DNA from: an uncultured Bacteroidales bacterium
GTDB taxonomy: Bacteria > Bacteroidota > Bacteroidia > Bacteroidales > ML635J-15
Length of the DNA: 64,000 bases
Direction of reading: 5' to 3'
Assembly: GCA_905234755.1 (NCBI GenBank)
Contig: CAJOIT010000011.1
Span: forward strand, 1-64,000
Shown: positions 53,680 to 61,606 of the stretch, in pieces
How positions within the stretch are numbered: the stretch's first letter is position 1
Layout of the letters: the number at the start of each line of letters is the position of its first letter
Notes under the pieces: generated by a model
Told to the model about the DNA's origin: nothing
What the model saw: only the letters and a program-made list of their open reading frames with translations
Database searches by the model: none
Made by a program: the position numbers and the translations under genes

Positions 53680-54297
53680 TCAAATTGTGTTAACCTTCCT
53701 CTGCAACCTCTCCAAAAATCTCGCAGCATCTCCCCCATCCATCTGCACATGGTGAAACTGGAAAGACACCGGCAAAATGGTCTTGAACAATCCCTTGCGG
53801 TACTTGCCCCACATAACCATTGGATTTAGGAACTTGTCGGTGTACTGGTTGAGAATGCAGTCGAGTTCGGTCTGAATCATGGCCGATGTGCCGACAATCA
53901 TATAGCCATCGAGGAAACTGCTTTGGCATTCCTTTGCCACCTTGGTGGTCAACTCCAAGTAATCGCGGTTGAACTGCTGCAAGTCGGCAGAGTAAGGAAT
54001 ATCGCAGGAGTTGATGCCACCCTTGCTGTTCCTCACAACCACATTGATGGCAATGCTATCGTAACGGAAAAGTTTTCCGTTTTCGGGCAACAAAAACAAT
54101 TCCTCTGTCTCCATCGCCGCCTTGCCAATGCTCCAGCACATCAGCGTATTGAACTTTACGCCAGTCTTCTTGCTGAGGTTCACTAATCGGCTGACATTCA
54201 TAGTTTTTACCAACGTTACCATCGGCATAGGTGCGTTCAACCACATCTCAAAGGCGAATGCTCGTTTGGTTTCCTGAGGATTAATTTCGGTTTTCAT
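53680..54297 (-). CDS. Chloramphenicol acetyltransferase-like protein
   Basis: A 205-residue protein of the CAT fold (PF00302-like). The catalytic motif HHxxxDG is present as FHHVQMDGGDAARFL (about 181-195), and the trimer-interface segment FNTLMCWSIGKAAMETEE matches the family. It transfers acetyl (or another acyl group) from acyl-CoA to a hydroxyl. It is slightly shorter than resistance-type CAT, and chromosomal CAT-like proteins often do not give resistance, so the substrate is unknown. It lies 11 bases after the GNAT-DUF3795 gene and 2 before the lipoprotein gene. Confidence 0.87.
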   Translation of the reverse strand: MKTEINPQETKRAFAFEMWLNAPMPMVTLVKTMNVSRLVNLSKKTGVKFNTLMCWSIGKAAMETEELFLLPENGKLFRYDSIAINVVVRNSKGGINSCDIPYSADLQQFNRDYLELTTKVAKECQSSFLDGYMIVGTSAMIQTELDCILNQYTDKFLNPMVMWGKYRKGLFKTILPVSFQFHHVQMDGGDAARFLERLQRKVNTI

Positions 54298-54308
54298 GAA
54301 ATGATTTT

Positions 54309-55166
54309 CTACTTTATGTTTTTGAGGTTATTCAGAGCATCAGCATTATTCTCTACTATTACTCCAACTATCTGACATTTACCAAGTTCGGAACAATTTC
54401 CACAAGTCTCCATACCTTTTTTCATTGCACATTGGCGAATCTGGCATAGCTTTTCGCAGTAAACGGTTTTGATTCCATCTACGCGACAACCATCACAGTT
54501 AATCTGTTCGGGCAAAATCTGGACATTGTTCAGTTTGCTCCATAGTTTTGCGGTTTTCTCGCGCAGTGCTTGGTCGTTGCTCTTTGTCGCGATGTAGGCA
54601 TCACATTTATTGCAGTCTATGCCGCAGTATGCAATCATTTTTTGTGACTTTTCTAACTTCATAACTTTTACTGGTCTGTCGGCACCAACTTCGAGATTGG
54701 GGCATAGCACTTCCTCGCCAGTGTCAACGAATCCGCATTTTTCCATCACTCTGCCCGATGCCGGATTTTCGGGGAAATAGTCGCCCCAAAGGACAGAAAA
54801 TCCTTTCTCGTGGAAGCAATAGTCGACAACCAATTGCAAAGCTTCGGTGCAAATGCCTTTTCCCCAGTACGGACGAGCTATCCAATAACCGACTTCGCAC
54901 TGGTTATCCGCAAATTTAAGGTTTGATGCTGATGCAGGAAGATAGCCCACACAACCAATGGCTTCGCCAGTCTCCTTACATTCCACCGCCCACATGGTAT
55001 CGGCAGAAAATACAGTGCAGATAATATTCAAACTTTCCTCCACCGACTTATGCGGTGGCCAACCAGCCCGAGGACCAACCTCAGGGTCGGAAGCATACTT
55101 GAAAAGTGTTTCCGCATCGCTTTCACGCCAAGGGCGAAGGAGGATTCTGTTAGTCTGTAAGTTCAT
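54309..55166 (-). CDS. GNAT acetyltransferase fused to a DUF3795 domain
   Basis: A 285-residue protein. Residues 1-170 form a RimJ/RimL-type GNAT domain (ILLRPWRESDAETLFKYASD; acetyl-CoA motif RPYWGKGICTEAL; ENPASGRVMEKCGF). Residues about 177-280 form a cysteine-rich DUF3795 domain (YCGIDCNKCDAYIA, INCDGCRVDG, CQIRQCAMKKGMETCGNCSE) with about a dozen cysteines that probably bind metal or an iron-sulphur cluster. The two are joined in frame by the short linker VMKLEKSQKM. DUF3795 is usually encoded alone; the fusion suggests that the acetyltransferase acts on or with the cysteine domain's partner. It is the second gene of the operon, 9 bases after the RlaP-like gene. Confidence 0.85.
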   Translation of the reverse strand: MNLQTNRILLRPWRESDAETLFKYASDPEVGPRAGWPPHKSVEESLNIICTVFSADTMWAVECKETGEAIGCVGYLPASASNLKFADNQCEVGYWIARPYWGKGICTEALQLVVDYCFHEKGFSVLWGDYFPENPASGRVMEKCGFVDTGEEVLCPNLEVGADRPVKVMKLEKSQKMIAYCGIDCNKCDAYIATKSNDQALREKTAKLWSKLNNVQILPEQINCDGCRVDGIKTVYCEKLCQIRQCAMKKGMETCGNCSELGKCQIVGVIVENNADALNNLKNIK

Positions 55167-55175
55167 ATTCCTATT

Positions 55176-55964
55176 TTATCTCAACACCATTTTCCTCAAC
55201 AATCCATCCAAATCTGCAGAATCGCCTGCATGACTTATTTCTGGACGAAAATCTGGAATTGTCTGCTCGAAATGTTCCGCCAACTTGTGTGCATAGTCCA
55301 CCAAATCGGCATCAACGTCCTTGTTGTCGTTTCCTTTGCTTTGCCTTTTCAGTGCAATCAAGTCACCAATCTTCTGACGGATAACTTCATCATCGACAGT
55401 GGCTTGCACCAATTCTTCGAAAAGCACAGGCGGCATAGTCTTATGCACTTCGAGCCAATGGCATGACAGTATTCCACGCAAATAATGCAAAAATCGTTTG
55501 AGCGGATTGGTAGTGTCTTGTAGATAGCGTTTGTCGTGCTTGATATAAAGGCTCTCATAGTGGTACATTGTCTTGATTGGATTGAAATACAGTGGTTCCA
55601 ATTCCCTCATTCGCGACAAAAAATCCTCATCGGCACGATAGATGACAGGCGAATGGAGCCATTCCATCAAAGACGGGTTTGACTTCTGAAACAGGCGTAA
55701 TGTCTTGCGTAATTCCCAACCAACGAGGTCAATATTATCGTCGTACATCTCTTCAATTACATCACGACCTTCATTCACATTCAGGTACCAGTCGAGCTTG
55801 TTTACATAAACAAACCGCACATCCCAGTCGCTTTCATCGGAATAAAGTCCCCTAGCCCTGCTTCCCGACTCCACAGCAAGCAGAACCCGCACATCATACT
55901 TTCGCTCAATATTTTCCAAGTGAGCGAGAATGGCTGAATGCATATCGTTGGTAGTGGATTGCAT
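55176..55964 (-). CDS. RlaP/YcgL-type nucleotidyltransferase
   Basis: A 262-residue protein of the polymerase-beta nucleotidyltransferase superfamily (PF10127-like). The active site is GSRARGLYSDESDWDVRFVY (about 34-53), with the paired aspartates D46 and D48. Helical C-terminal parts include SLMEWLHSPVIYR and LKRFLHYLRGILSCHWLE. RlaP-type proteins are linked with RNA repair in some bacteria, but no ligase or RtcB gene is near, so the substrate is open. It is the first gene of the four-gene operon; a -7 box (TAAATTTG on the minus strand, 56009-56016) lies about 45 bases upstream. Confidence 0.87.
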   Translation of the reverse strand: MQSTTNDMHSAILAHLENIERKYDVRVLLAVESGSRARGLYSDESDWDVRFVYVNKLDWYLNVNEGRDVIEEMYDDNIDLVGWELRKTLRLFQKSNPSLMEWLHSPVIYRADEDFLSRMRELEPLYFNPIKTMYHYESLYIKHDKRYLQDTTNPLKRFLHYLRGILSCHWLEVHKTMPPVLFEELVQATVDDEVIRQKIGDLIALKRQSKGNDNKDVDADLVDYAHKLAEHFEQTIPDFRPEISHAGDSADLDGLLRKMVLR

Positions 55965-56093
55965 ATAAATTTCCTTTCTTTCCTATGTTATTCTTGCTTA
56001 AGACCTTGCAAATTTACGAAAAATTAAGCAAACAGCCAATAGGCGGGAAAATAACTTTTACATCTAAAAACGCATTGGCAACTTGATTTTGAC

Positions 56094-56101
56094 TATTTTT
56101 G
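56094..56101 (+). promoter_or_regulatory. -7 box of the GT39 gene
   Basis: TATTTTTG directly upstream of the ATG at 56106. TTG lies 16 bases upstream of it, closer than usual, so the transcript would be nearly leaderless. Confidence 0.4.
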
Positions 56102-56105
56102 CAAT

Positions 56106-57743
56106 ATGGATAAAACGGAAAAAAGGTTTTACATATATCTATTGCTTTGGCTCATCGCCGATTTGATTCAGGCGATTGTAACAAATGTTCATGCCGACGA
56201 AGCCTATTATGCCTTGTACGGTCAGTTTTTGGACTGGGGCTACTACGACCACCCGCCAATGGTCGGACTAATGACATTCATGAGCCACTGGGCACCTGGA
56301 TACTTGTCGATACGCCTTTTGACTGTTTTGCTACATACTGCAACCTTACTGCTACTTTGGAAAACCATAAGACCTGCCAAACCTACGATTAGAGATGTTA
56401 ACGAATTCTGTATCATCTCGTTTTCGCTATTCATGTTTGTGTTGTACGGATTTATCACCACACCCGATGCTCCATTGCTATTTTTCGTTGCTTTGTTCTT
56501 TTACTTGTACAAGCTGTATCAATGCAAAAACAAAGTGTGGATTGCTCTGCTGATTGGTGTCACTATCGCAGGGATGCTGTACAGCAAGTATATGGCAGTA
56601 CTTGTGGTCGCATTCGTTCTGCTGTCGAATTTAAAACTGCTTAAAGACTGGAGAATGTGGCTGGCAATTGCTTTGACCATATTGCTTTTCATGCCTCATG
56701 TACTATGGCAGACATTTAATGGTTTCCCCAGCCTAAAATATCATTTCCTTGTTCGGAAAGACCCGTTTTCGTGGTCGTATATCCTTGAATTTATACCTAA
56801 CCAGTTGTTTGTCTTTAATCCGGTATGCTTCTGCTTGGCTCTGTATTTTTGCTGGCGCGAACGGAAGAACAAGGATACCTTTATTCGCGCAATCACTTTT
56901 ACAATAATTGGCTTCATCGCATTTTTCTGGATAATGACTGTAAACGGACACGCCGAACCGCACTGGACTGTCGCAGTATCTATACCTGTGCTATACCTTT
57001 TGTTCATGCACACCCGCTATGTGGTCTGGCGAAAAAGGATAATGATTTTCATATTGCCGTTTGCCATAATTGTCCTACTTGCAAGAACTGCATTGCTTTT
57101 CACGAATGTTCCTGAGCAAACTGGCTTCGGAAATCGCCGACCTCTTATTACTGCCATGCACAAACTATGTGGTGATACACCCGCTGTTTTTTACTCATCA
57201 TTTCAATATCCTTCATTATACAGATATTACACAGGGGAAAACGCAACTGCCCTAAGCTCCGTATATAATCGCATGACTCAATTTGACATTTTGCAGCTCG
57301 ATATGGACTTGCAAGGCAAGGAAGTCGTCGTTTTGTCGCCATATAAGGCACACAACATGACTCAAATTGACGATTACGAGTTTTATTACAAACGGATTCA
57401 GAAATTCCAAGGGACAAACAGGATTGATGTTATTATTAATGAGCAAATAGTAAAACACGATAGCGTGGAGATGCTTGTGTCATTAAAAAACAACTACTCG
57501 ATACCATTTGAATTCAAACACGAAGAAATACCTGCCGGAATAGATGTAGCCTATATGCAAAAGGATGGACTAAAGATAGAGCATTGCATATATGATGGCG
57601 ATGATGTTATACCCGCAAATGGAAGCATTTGTGGAAAACTGAAATTTAAGCGCCTAGAAGAAGGAAAATATGTCATCTGCCTTAGAAATCACCTAAATAC
57701 ATCAGCGAATAGCAAGGCAATGGAAATACCCAAAGACAATTGA
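56106..57743 (+). CDS. GT39-family (ArnT/PMT-like) membrane glycosyltransferase
   Basis: A 545-residue integral membrane protein. It has the GT39 catalytic acidic pair in the first periplasmic loop (VHADEAYYALYGQFLDWGYY, with DHPP after it), ITTPDAPLLFFVALFFYLYK, and about ten membrane helices up to residue 340. A soluble C-terminal domain (about 350-545) follows. Such enzymes move a sugar from a polyprenyl-phosphate carrier to lipid A, protein or a polysaccharide at the outer face of the inner membrane. The acceptor is unknown. The gene converges on an MBOAT acyltransferase gene, and the pair may modify the same envelope glycan (inference). Confidence 0.87.
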   Translation: MDKTEKRFYIYLLLWLIADLIQAIVTNVHADEAYYALYGQFLDWGYYDHPPMVGLMTFMSHWAPGYLSIRLLTVLLHTATLLLLWKTIRPAKPTIRDVNEFCIISFSLFMFVLYGFITTPDAPLLFFVALFFYLYKLYQCKNKVWIALLIGVTIAGMLYSKYMAVLVVAFVLLSNLKLLKDWRMWLAIALTILLFMPHVLWQTFNGFPSLKYHFLVRKDPFSWSYILEFIPNQLFVFNPVCFCLALYFCWRERKNKDTFIRAITFTIIGFIAFFWIMTVNGHAEPHWTVAVSIPVLYLLFMHTRYVVWRKRIMIFILPFAIIVLLARTALLFTNVPEQTGFGNRRPLITAMHKLCGDTPAVFYSSFQYPSLYRYYTGENATALSSVYNRMTQFDILQLDMDLQGKEVVVLSPYKAHNMTQIDDYEFYYKRIQKFQGTNRIDVIINEQIVKHDSVEMLVSLKNNYSIPFEFKHEEIPAGIDVAYMQKDGLKIEHCIYDGDDVIPANGSICGKLKFKRLEEGKYVICLRNHLNTSANSKAMEIPKDN

Positions 57744-57868
57744 TGATTTGTTGTTGCACAATGCATTGCATCTCAACAGCAAAGACGTGCCATGGCGCGT
57801 CTCGACATAAACGGCGAAGCCGTAGAAACCCATAAACTGGGCGCCAGCCCATAAAAACGGCGTAGCCA
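57744..57868. repeat. Mini-hairpin repeat block between converging genes
   Basis: A 125-base spacer made largely of small hairpin words: CGGCGAAGCCG, CCCATAAACTGGG, GGGCGCCAGCCC and CGGCGTAGCC, joined by TAGAAAC, ATAAAAAC and ATTAAAAC. It replaces an ordinary terminator between the two converging genes. Confidence 0.75.
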
Positions 57869-59527
57869 TTAAAACTGGAAATATATGAATGCTTGCATGT
57901 CGGAACAAATCGACTGATACACAACGAACACAACCAAGAGCACGACAATTGCCTGAACCCAATGCGGAGTAGCAATGAACTTATCGCGCCACTTGTCTTT
58001 CAAATCTCCACTGAACCAATGCGTTAAATAGCCAAACACCATCAGAAGGAAAACCTTATAGTAGGCGGCAACAACTGCTGGAACATACTCAAAATGGAAA
58101 TTGGTAAACACATTCTTGAACATCGCAATTGCCGTGTCGAAATCCTGCGAACGGAAGAATACCCATGTCACCGTGATGAAAAGGAATGTCATCAAAACTC
58201 TGACAAAATTTATGAACCGACCATTAAGCTTCGCCATCGGACTGATTTTCTGCCAGTATTTATCGAAGATTATGCCGACACCGTTCAATCCGCCCCAAAC
58301 GAGGAAATTCCAGCTAGAACCATGCCATAAACCGCCGAGAAGCATTGTAATAAGTCGGTTGATGTTCGACTTGATGCCATTTGCCGCCGATGGTACAAAC
58401 CTTATCAGCAGGAATAGTACCAAAGCAAATGTCAAAACAACAGCCGTAACAATCCAACTCGATGCCATCAGAATGATTACAAGCAAAATAAAACCGAAAT
58501 TTAAGTAGGTACCGATTGTAGCCTTACGGTTTCCTCCGAGTGGAATATAAAGGTAGTCCTTGAGCCACGACGAAAGCGAAATGTGCCAGCGTGTCCAGAA
58601 TTCGGAACAGTTTTTCGACTTGTACGGCGAGTTGAAGTTCTTGCTCAGACGGAAGCCCATCAGCAGTGCAACACCTATGGCAATGTCGGTGTAACCCGAA
58701 AAGTCGCAGTACAATTGCAACGAATAGCCGAACATTGCCATCAGCGACTCAAAGCCAGTGTACATGTCGGGATTGGTAAACACGCGGTCGATAAAGTTTA
58801 CCGCAATGTAGTCGCCAATCATAATCTTCTTTATCAATCCCTTGAGTATCATAAACACCGCCATGCCGAACTCGTAGCGCGTGAGCGAATATTTCTGGTA
58901 AATCTGCGGAACAAATTCTGATGCACGGACAATAGGTCCTGCAACCAACTGTGGGAAAAAAGAAACATAGAATCCAAAGTCGATGATGTTCTTCACAGGT
59001 TCGAGCTTACGACGGTAAATGTCGATTGTGTATGACATTGTCTGGAATGTATAGAACGAAATTCCAACCGGCAGGAATATTTCTGAGAGGTTGAACTGCG
59101 TTCCTACCAGCATATTCGATAGTCCCGCGAGATAGTTTGTCGCCACCAGATGAGTACCAAACATCGAATTGAAGACATCGACAAAGAAAAATGTATATTT
59201 GAAGTACGAAAGTATGAAAAGGTTTATGAAAACACTGAGTACCAAATAGGTAGTTCGTTTTCCATCCTTTTCCGACCTATGTATTGCATTTCCTATGAAA
59301 TAATTTAGTATTATGTTAACTACCAGCAGAATAAAGAAAAATCCGCTAGACTTGTAGTAGAAGAACAAGCTTGCAAGGAACAAGTACAACGACCTAAGTT
59401 TCGGTCGGTTGCAGATGAACGAATAGCCGAACAGAACCACTGCGAAGAATATCCAGAAGAACATCTTCGTGAAAATCAGAGGTGAATGTTCGTCATACAG
59501 AAATATGCCTTGCAAAAACTCAGTCAC
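57869..59527 (-). CDS. MBOAT-family membrane O-acyltransferase
   Basis: A 552-residue protein of the AlgI/DltB-like MBOAT family. Seen: EFWTRWHISLSSWLKDYLYIP followed by LGGNRK, and LGGLWHGSSWNFLVWGG with the catalytic His; about 12 membrane helices. These enzymes pass acyl groups through the membrane to a polysaccharide or lipid. The start is GTG (59527); it is kept because FLYDEHSPLIFTKMFFWIFF matches the usual N-terminus of Bacteroidota relatives and lies just downstream of a good promoter. The typical AlgJ/AlgX-like extracytoplasmic partner is not adjacent. It is a single-gene unit, converging with the GT39 gene. Confidence 0.9.
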   Translation of the reverse strand: MTEFLQGIFLYDEHSPLIFTKMFFWIFFAVVLFGYSFICNRPKLRSLYLFLASLFFYYKSSGFFFILLVVNIILNYFIGNAIHRSEKDGKRTTYLVLSVFINLFILSYFKYTFFFVDVFNSMFGTHLVATNYLAGLSNMLVGTQFNLSEIFLPVGISFYTFQTMSYTIDIYRRKLEPVKNIIDFGFYVSFFPQLVAGPIVRASEFVPQIYQKYSLTRYEFGMAVFMILKGLIKKIMIGDYIAVNFIDRVFTNPDMYTGFESLMAMFGYSLQLYCDFSGYTDIAIGVALLMGFRLSKNFNSPYKSKNCSEFWTRWHISLSSWLKDYLYIPLGGNRKATIGTYLNFGFILLVIILMASSWIVTAVVLTFALVLFLLIRFVPSAANGIKSNINRLITMLLGGLWHGSSWNFLVWGGLNGVGIIFDKYWQKISPMAKLNGRFINFVRVLMTFLFITVTWVFFRSQDFDTAIAMFKNVFTNFHFEYVPAVVAAYYKVFLLMVFGYLTHWFSGDLKDKWRDKFIATPHWVQAIVVLLVVFVVYQSICSDMQAFIYFQF

Positions 59528-59546
59528 AATCCAAAATTTGAGGGCG

Positions 59547-59577
59547 CAAAATTAACATTTTGGACATTCGAAACAAA
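59547..59577 (-). promoter_or_regulatory. Promoter of the MBOAT gene
   Basis: On the minus strand: TTTG, 19 bases, TAATTTTG, about 20 bases before the GTG start. Close to consensus. Confidence 0.65.
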
Positions 59578-59599
59578 GGAAACTTTTTCAACATATAAC

Positions 59600-59621
59600 A
59601 AAAAAGCTCCCTTGCGGGAGC
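59600..59621 (-). terminator. Terminator after the DUF4870 gene
   Basis: Stem GCTCCC/GGGAGC with a four-base loop, followed on the minus strand by TTTTTTG. It lies 34 bases beyond the stop. Confidence 0.85.
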
Positions 59622-59654
59622 CAATGAAGAATTTTTATTACTTTTAATTTTCGC

Positions 59655-60053
59655 CTACTTCAAAATTTTGAACTTACCAAAAATTGGCATTGGCTTTGTG
59701 CTTCCCTGTGCAGCGTTAACAATACCGATGATTGCAAATACGAGGAATCCAATCCATACCAACCAGCTGATAAGGCTCCACAATGTCAACAATCCAAATG
59801 ACCATGAATGAATCAACAATGCGGTTATGATGTAGCTGATAATACACCATGCAACTTCACAAATGAAAAGTCCGAGTCCCTGATTTGCGTGAAAACGAGC
59901 AAATTTCGATTCCTTAGCTGCGAATATTGGAACCAATACCAAAATGCCGAAATATGCAAGGATTGCGAATACTTTGTTGTTCTGTACATCTTCCGGTGTA
60001 ACATCTGTCTGAGCATTGTTTTCTACAGGCTTGTTTTCGAGTTCTTCTGCCAT
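59655..60053 (-). CDS. DUF4870 family membrane protein
   Basis: A 132-residue protein. A polar N-terminus (about 1-27) is followed by three to four membrane helices: FAILAYFGILVLVPIFAAK, LFICEVAWCIISYIITALL, and LLTLWSLISWLVWIGFLVFAIIGIVNAA. The segment ESKFARFHANQGLGLFI is the conserved DUF4870 signature. The function is unknown. It sits 195 bases downstream of the TapB-like gene on the same strand, across a repeat-bearing spacer (about 60143-60250), and has its own terminator, so it is probably a separate unit. Confidence 0.88.
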   Translation of the reverse strand: MAEELENKPVENNAQTDVTPEDVQNNKVFAILAYFGILVLVPIFAAKESKFARFHANQGLGLFICEVAWCIISYIITALLIHSWSFGLLTLWSLISWLVWIGFLVFAIIGIVNAAQGSTKPMPIFGKFKILK

Positions 60054-60248
60054 GATTTTATCTCCTTTAAGTTTTGTGTTATGAATAAATAATTTTTTGC
60101 AAAGAAAATGAATATTCTGTTATGATGCAATATTTTTTTTCTGGTTCAAAAGTTTAAGGTTCAAGGGTTCAAAGTTTGAAGATTTGAAGATTTGAAGATT
60201 TGAACGGCTTCGCCATTTAATTATTAACTTTTAACTCTTAACTTTTAA

Positions 60249-60905
60249 CTACTTGATAGAGTACAGTTCCCTGTTGAGTGTCATCTTGCCTTTCTTGTTG
60301 TACGACTCGTACTTCACGGCACCTACGCCAACTTTCCACCACTGCTTTGAACTTACGTTTACCTTTACGAAAAGTATCTGTGCGCTGTCTTCCGAATCGA
60401 CACGGATGCAGTCGAACGTGCCAGCATTGGTTGTAACGCTTTCGCCAGTTGTAACGGCAATGTCGGTGTTGTTTATAGTTATGCCGGGACCTGTAATGTG
60501 ACAGTCATCGAGCTTTTCGCCGTTGGTGGGATGCTCGGGAAGAATTATGGTGTGACCTTTTATCGAGTCGATATTCACCATCGAAGCCAGCGAACCAAGA
60601 GCGTAGCGGACATCGGTGTGAAAATAACCGTCGGCACTCCATACCTTGCCCTTATACACTTCGCCCGTCTCCTTGAAGTTGTCCTTCAGCCAAACTATGT
60701 CGAAAAGTATTGTGGTCTTGCCATCGTCCTTCTGCACGTCGGTTATTTCGTACCTGAAAGCCTGTATTATCTTGCCCTTTGCATCCTTGTCGACGTAGGT
60801 AATTTTTGTGCCGACCTTTTCGGGCATGTATGTCTGTGCGAACCCTGCATTGGCGAATACTAATGCCAATAGAACAAGCATCAGCGTTAAACCATTCTTT
60901 TTCAT
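60249..60905 (-). CDS. Secreted protein, TapB/DUF3108-like
   Basis: A 218-residue protein with a signal peptide (MKKNGLTLMLVLLALVFANA). The mature part is a beta-rich periplasmic domain: YMPEKVGTKITYVDKDAKGK, SVTTNAGTFDCIRVDSED, QWWKVGVGAVKYESYNKKGK, LNRELYSIK. The run 'T.AGTFDC..V', then 'W.K.GVG.VKYE.Y..KGK', resembles the TapB/DUF3108-like proteins of Bacteroidota; the role is unknown. It lies 15 bases after a small lipoprotein gene, so it is the last gene of the operon that starts with the zinc-ribbon OmpA protein. Confidence 0.7.
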   Translation of the reverse strand: MKKNGLTLMLVLLALVFANAGFAQTYMPEKVGTKITYVDKDAKGKIIQAFRYEITDVQKDDGKTTILFDIVWLKDNFKETGEVYKGKVWSADGYFHTDVRYALGSLASMVNIDSIKGHTIILPEHPTNGEKLDDCHITGPGITINNTDIAVTTGESVTTNAGTFDCIRVDSEDSAQILFVKVNVSSKQWWKVGVGAVKYESYNKKGKMTLNRELYSIK

Positions 60906-60920
60906 AATCTTCTTATTGGG

Positions 60921-61358
60921 TTAATCTATTGATTTTTGCTTCATTGTTACAGTCTCACCCTTAAAAGTAAACTTCATCTCCTTATCACCGATTGTAAATG
61001 TAGCCTTGTCAACAACATTTCCATTTTCGCCAAGAGGAATACTGCCTTCGCCGTTATTATATGTGACATCACCAAACAAATTGCCACTATCCAGCAGATT
61101 GCCATCTTCGTCATACTTCGTGAAGAAAAGATTTGCATTATCTTCTACGCTGATAGTCAGACGATATGTACTATTTTCTGATTCATAAAACCATTTTGTC
61201 CTAGAAACAGATTCTGGAGCAGAACTTTTTGCTGGTTCAACAGATTCGGTAGCGGATTCGCTGGTTTTGTCTGTGTTTTGTTCATTGTTGTTGTTACCGC
61301 AAGCTGTCATTATGACTAAACTTGCAATGCACATAAGTGCTAAAAATGTCCTTTTCAT
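60921..61358 (-). CDS. Small lipoprotein of unknown function
   Basis: A 145-residue protein: lipoprotein signal ending MTAC, an Asn/Ser/Glu-rich spacer (about 21-52), then a beta-rich domain (YRLTISVEDNANLFFTKYDE, LLDSGNLFGDVTYNNGEG, FTIGDKEMKFTFKGETVTM). The last part resembles small lipocalin-like 'copper-resistance/NlpE-like' folds only vaguely, so no name is given. It starts 11 bases after the DUF3791 gene and 15 before the TapB-like gene. Confidence 0.8.
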   Translation of the reverse strand: MKRTFLALMCIASLVIMTACGNNNNEQNTDKTSESATESVEPAKSSAPESVSRTKWFYESENSTYRLTISVEDNANLFFTKYDEDGNLLDSGNLFGDVTYNNGEGSIPLGENGNVVDKATFTIGDKEMKFTFKGETVTMKQKSID

Positions 61359-61369
61359 ATTATTAAGAT

Positions 61370-61591
61370 TTATTTGTTATACATTACTCCTCTCTTTTTC
61401 ATCAGTGCGATTATATCTTCAACTATGTACGACTTGCTAAAAGTGTGTGCAACATCGAAGTAGCCGATAATGTAGTCGTCAAGTATTCCGGATTTTTTCA
61501 GACGACAATAAACATCAGTCTGATTCAAGTCCATAGCTGCGGCTACATTTCCGATGCAATATGTGCAGAACTCTACTTCGGTGGGAGTCAT
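61370..61591 (-). CDS. DUF3791 domain protein
   Basis: A 73-residue protein beginning MTPTEVEFCTYCIGNVAAAM, with LNQTDVYCRLKKSGILDDYI and GYFDVAHTFSKSYIVEDIIA. This matches the small helical DUF3791 family, which is often encoded beside DUF3990 and has been suspected of toxin-antitoxin-like roles. No DUF3990 gene is here; instead it lies between an OmpA-type protein (15 bases) and a lipoprotein (11 bases), in an operon otherwise made of exported proteins. I use the ATG at 61591; an in-frame TTG three codons upstream is less likely. Confidence 0.82.
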   Translation of the reverse strand: MTPTEVEFCTYCIGNVAAAMDLNQTDVYCRLKKSGILDDYIIGYFDVAHTFSKSYIVEDIIALMKKRGVMYNK

Positions 61592-61606
61592 AATACACAA
61601 TAATAT

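Noticed and set aside
53680..54297. Chloramphenicol resistance gene
   Set aside because: The fold and active site match the CAT family, but the operon context and divergence from resistance enzymes do not support a resistance claim.
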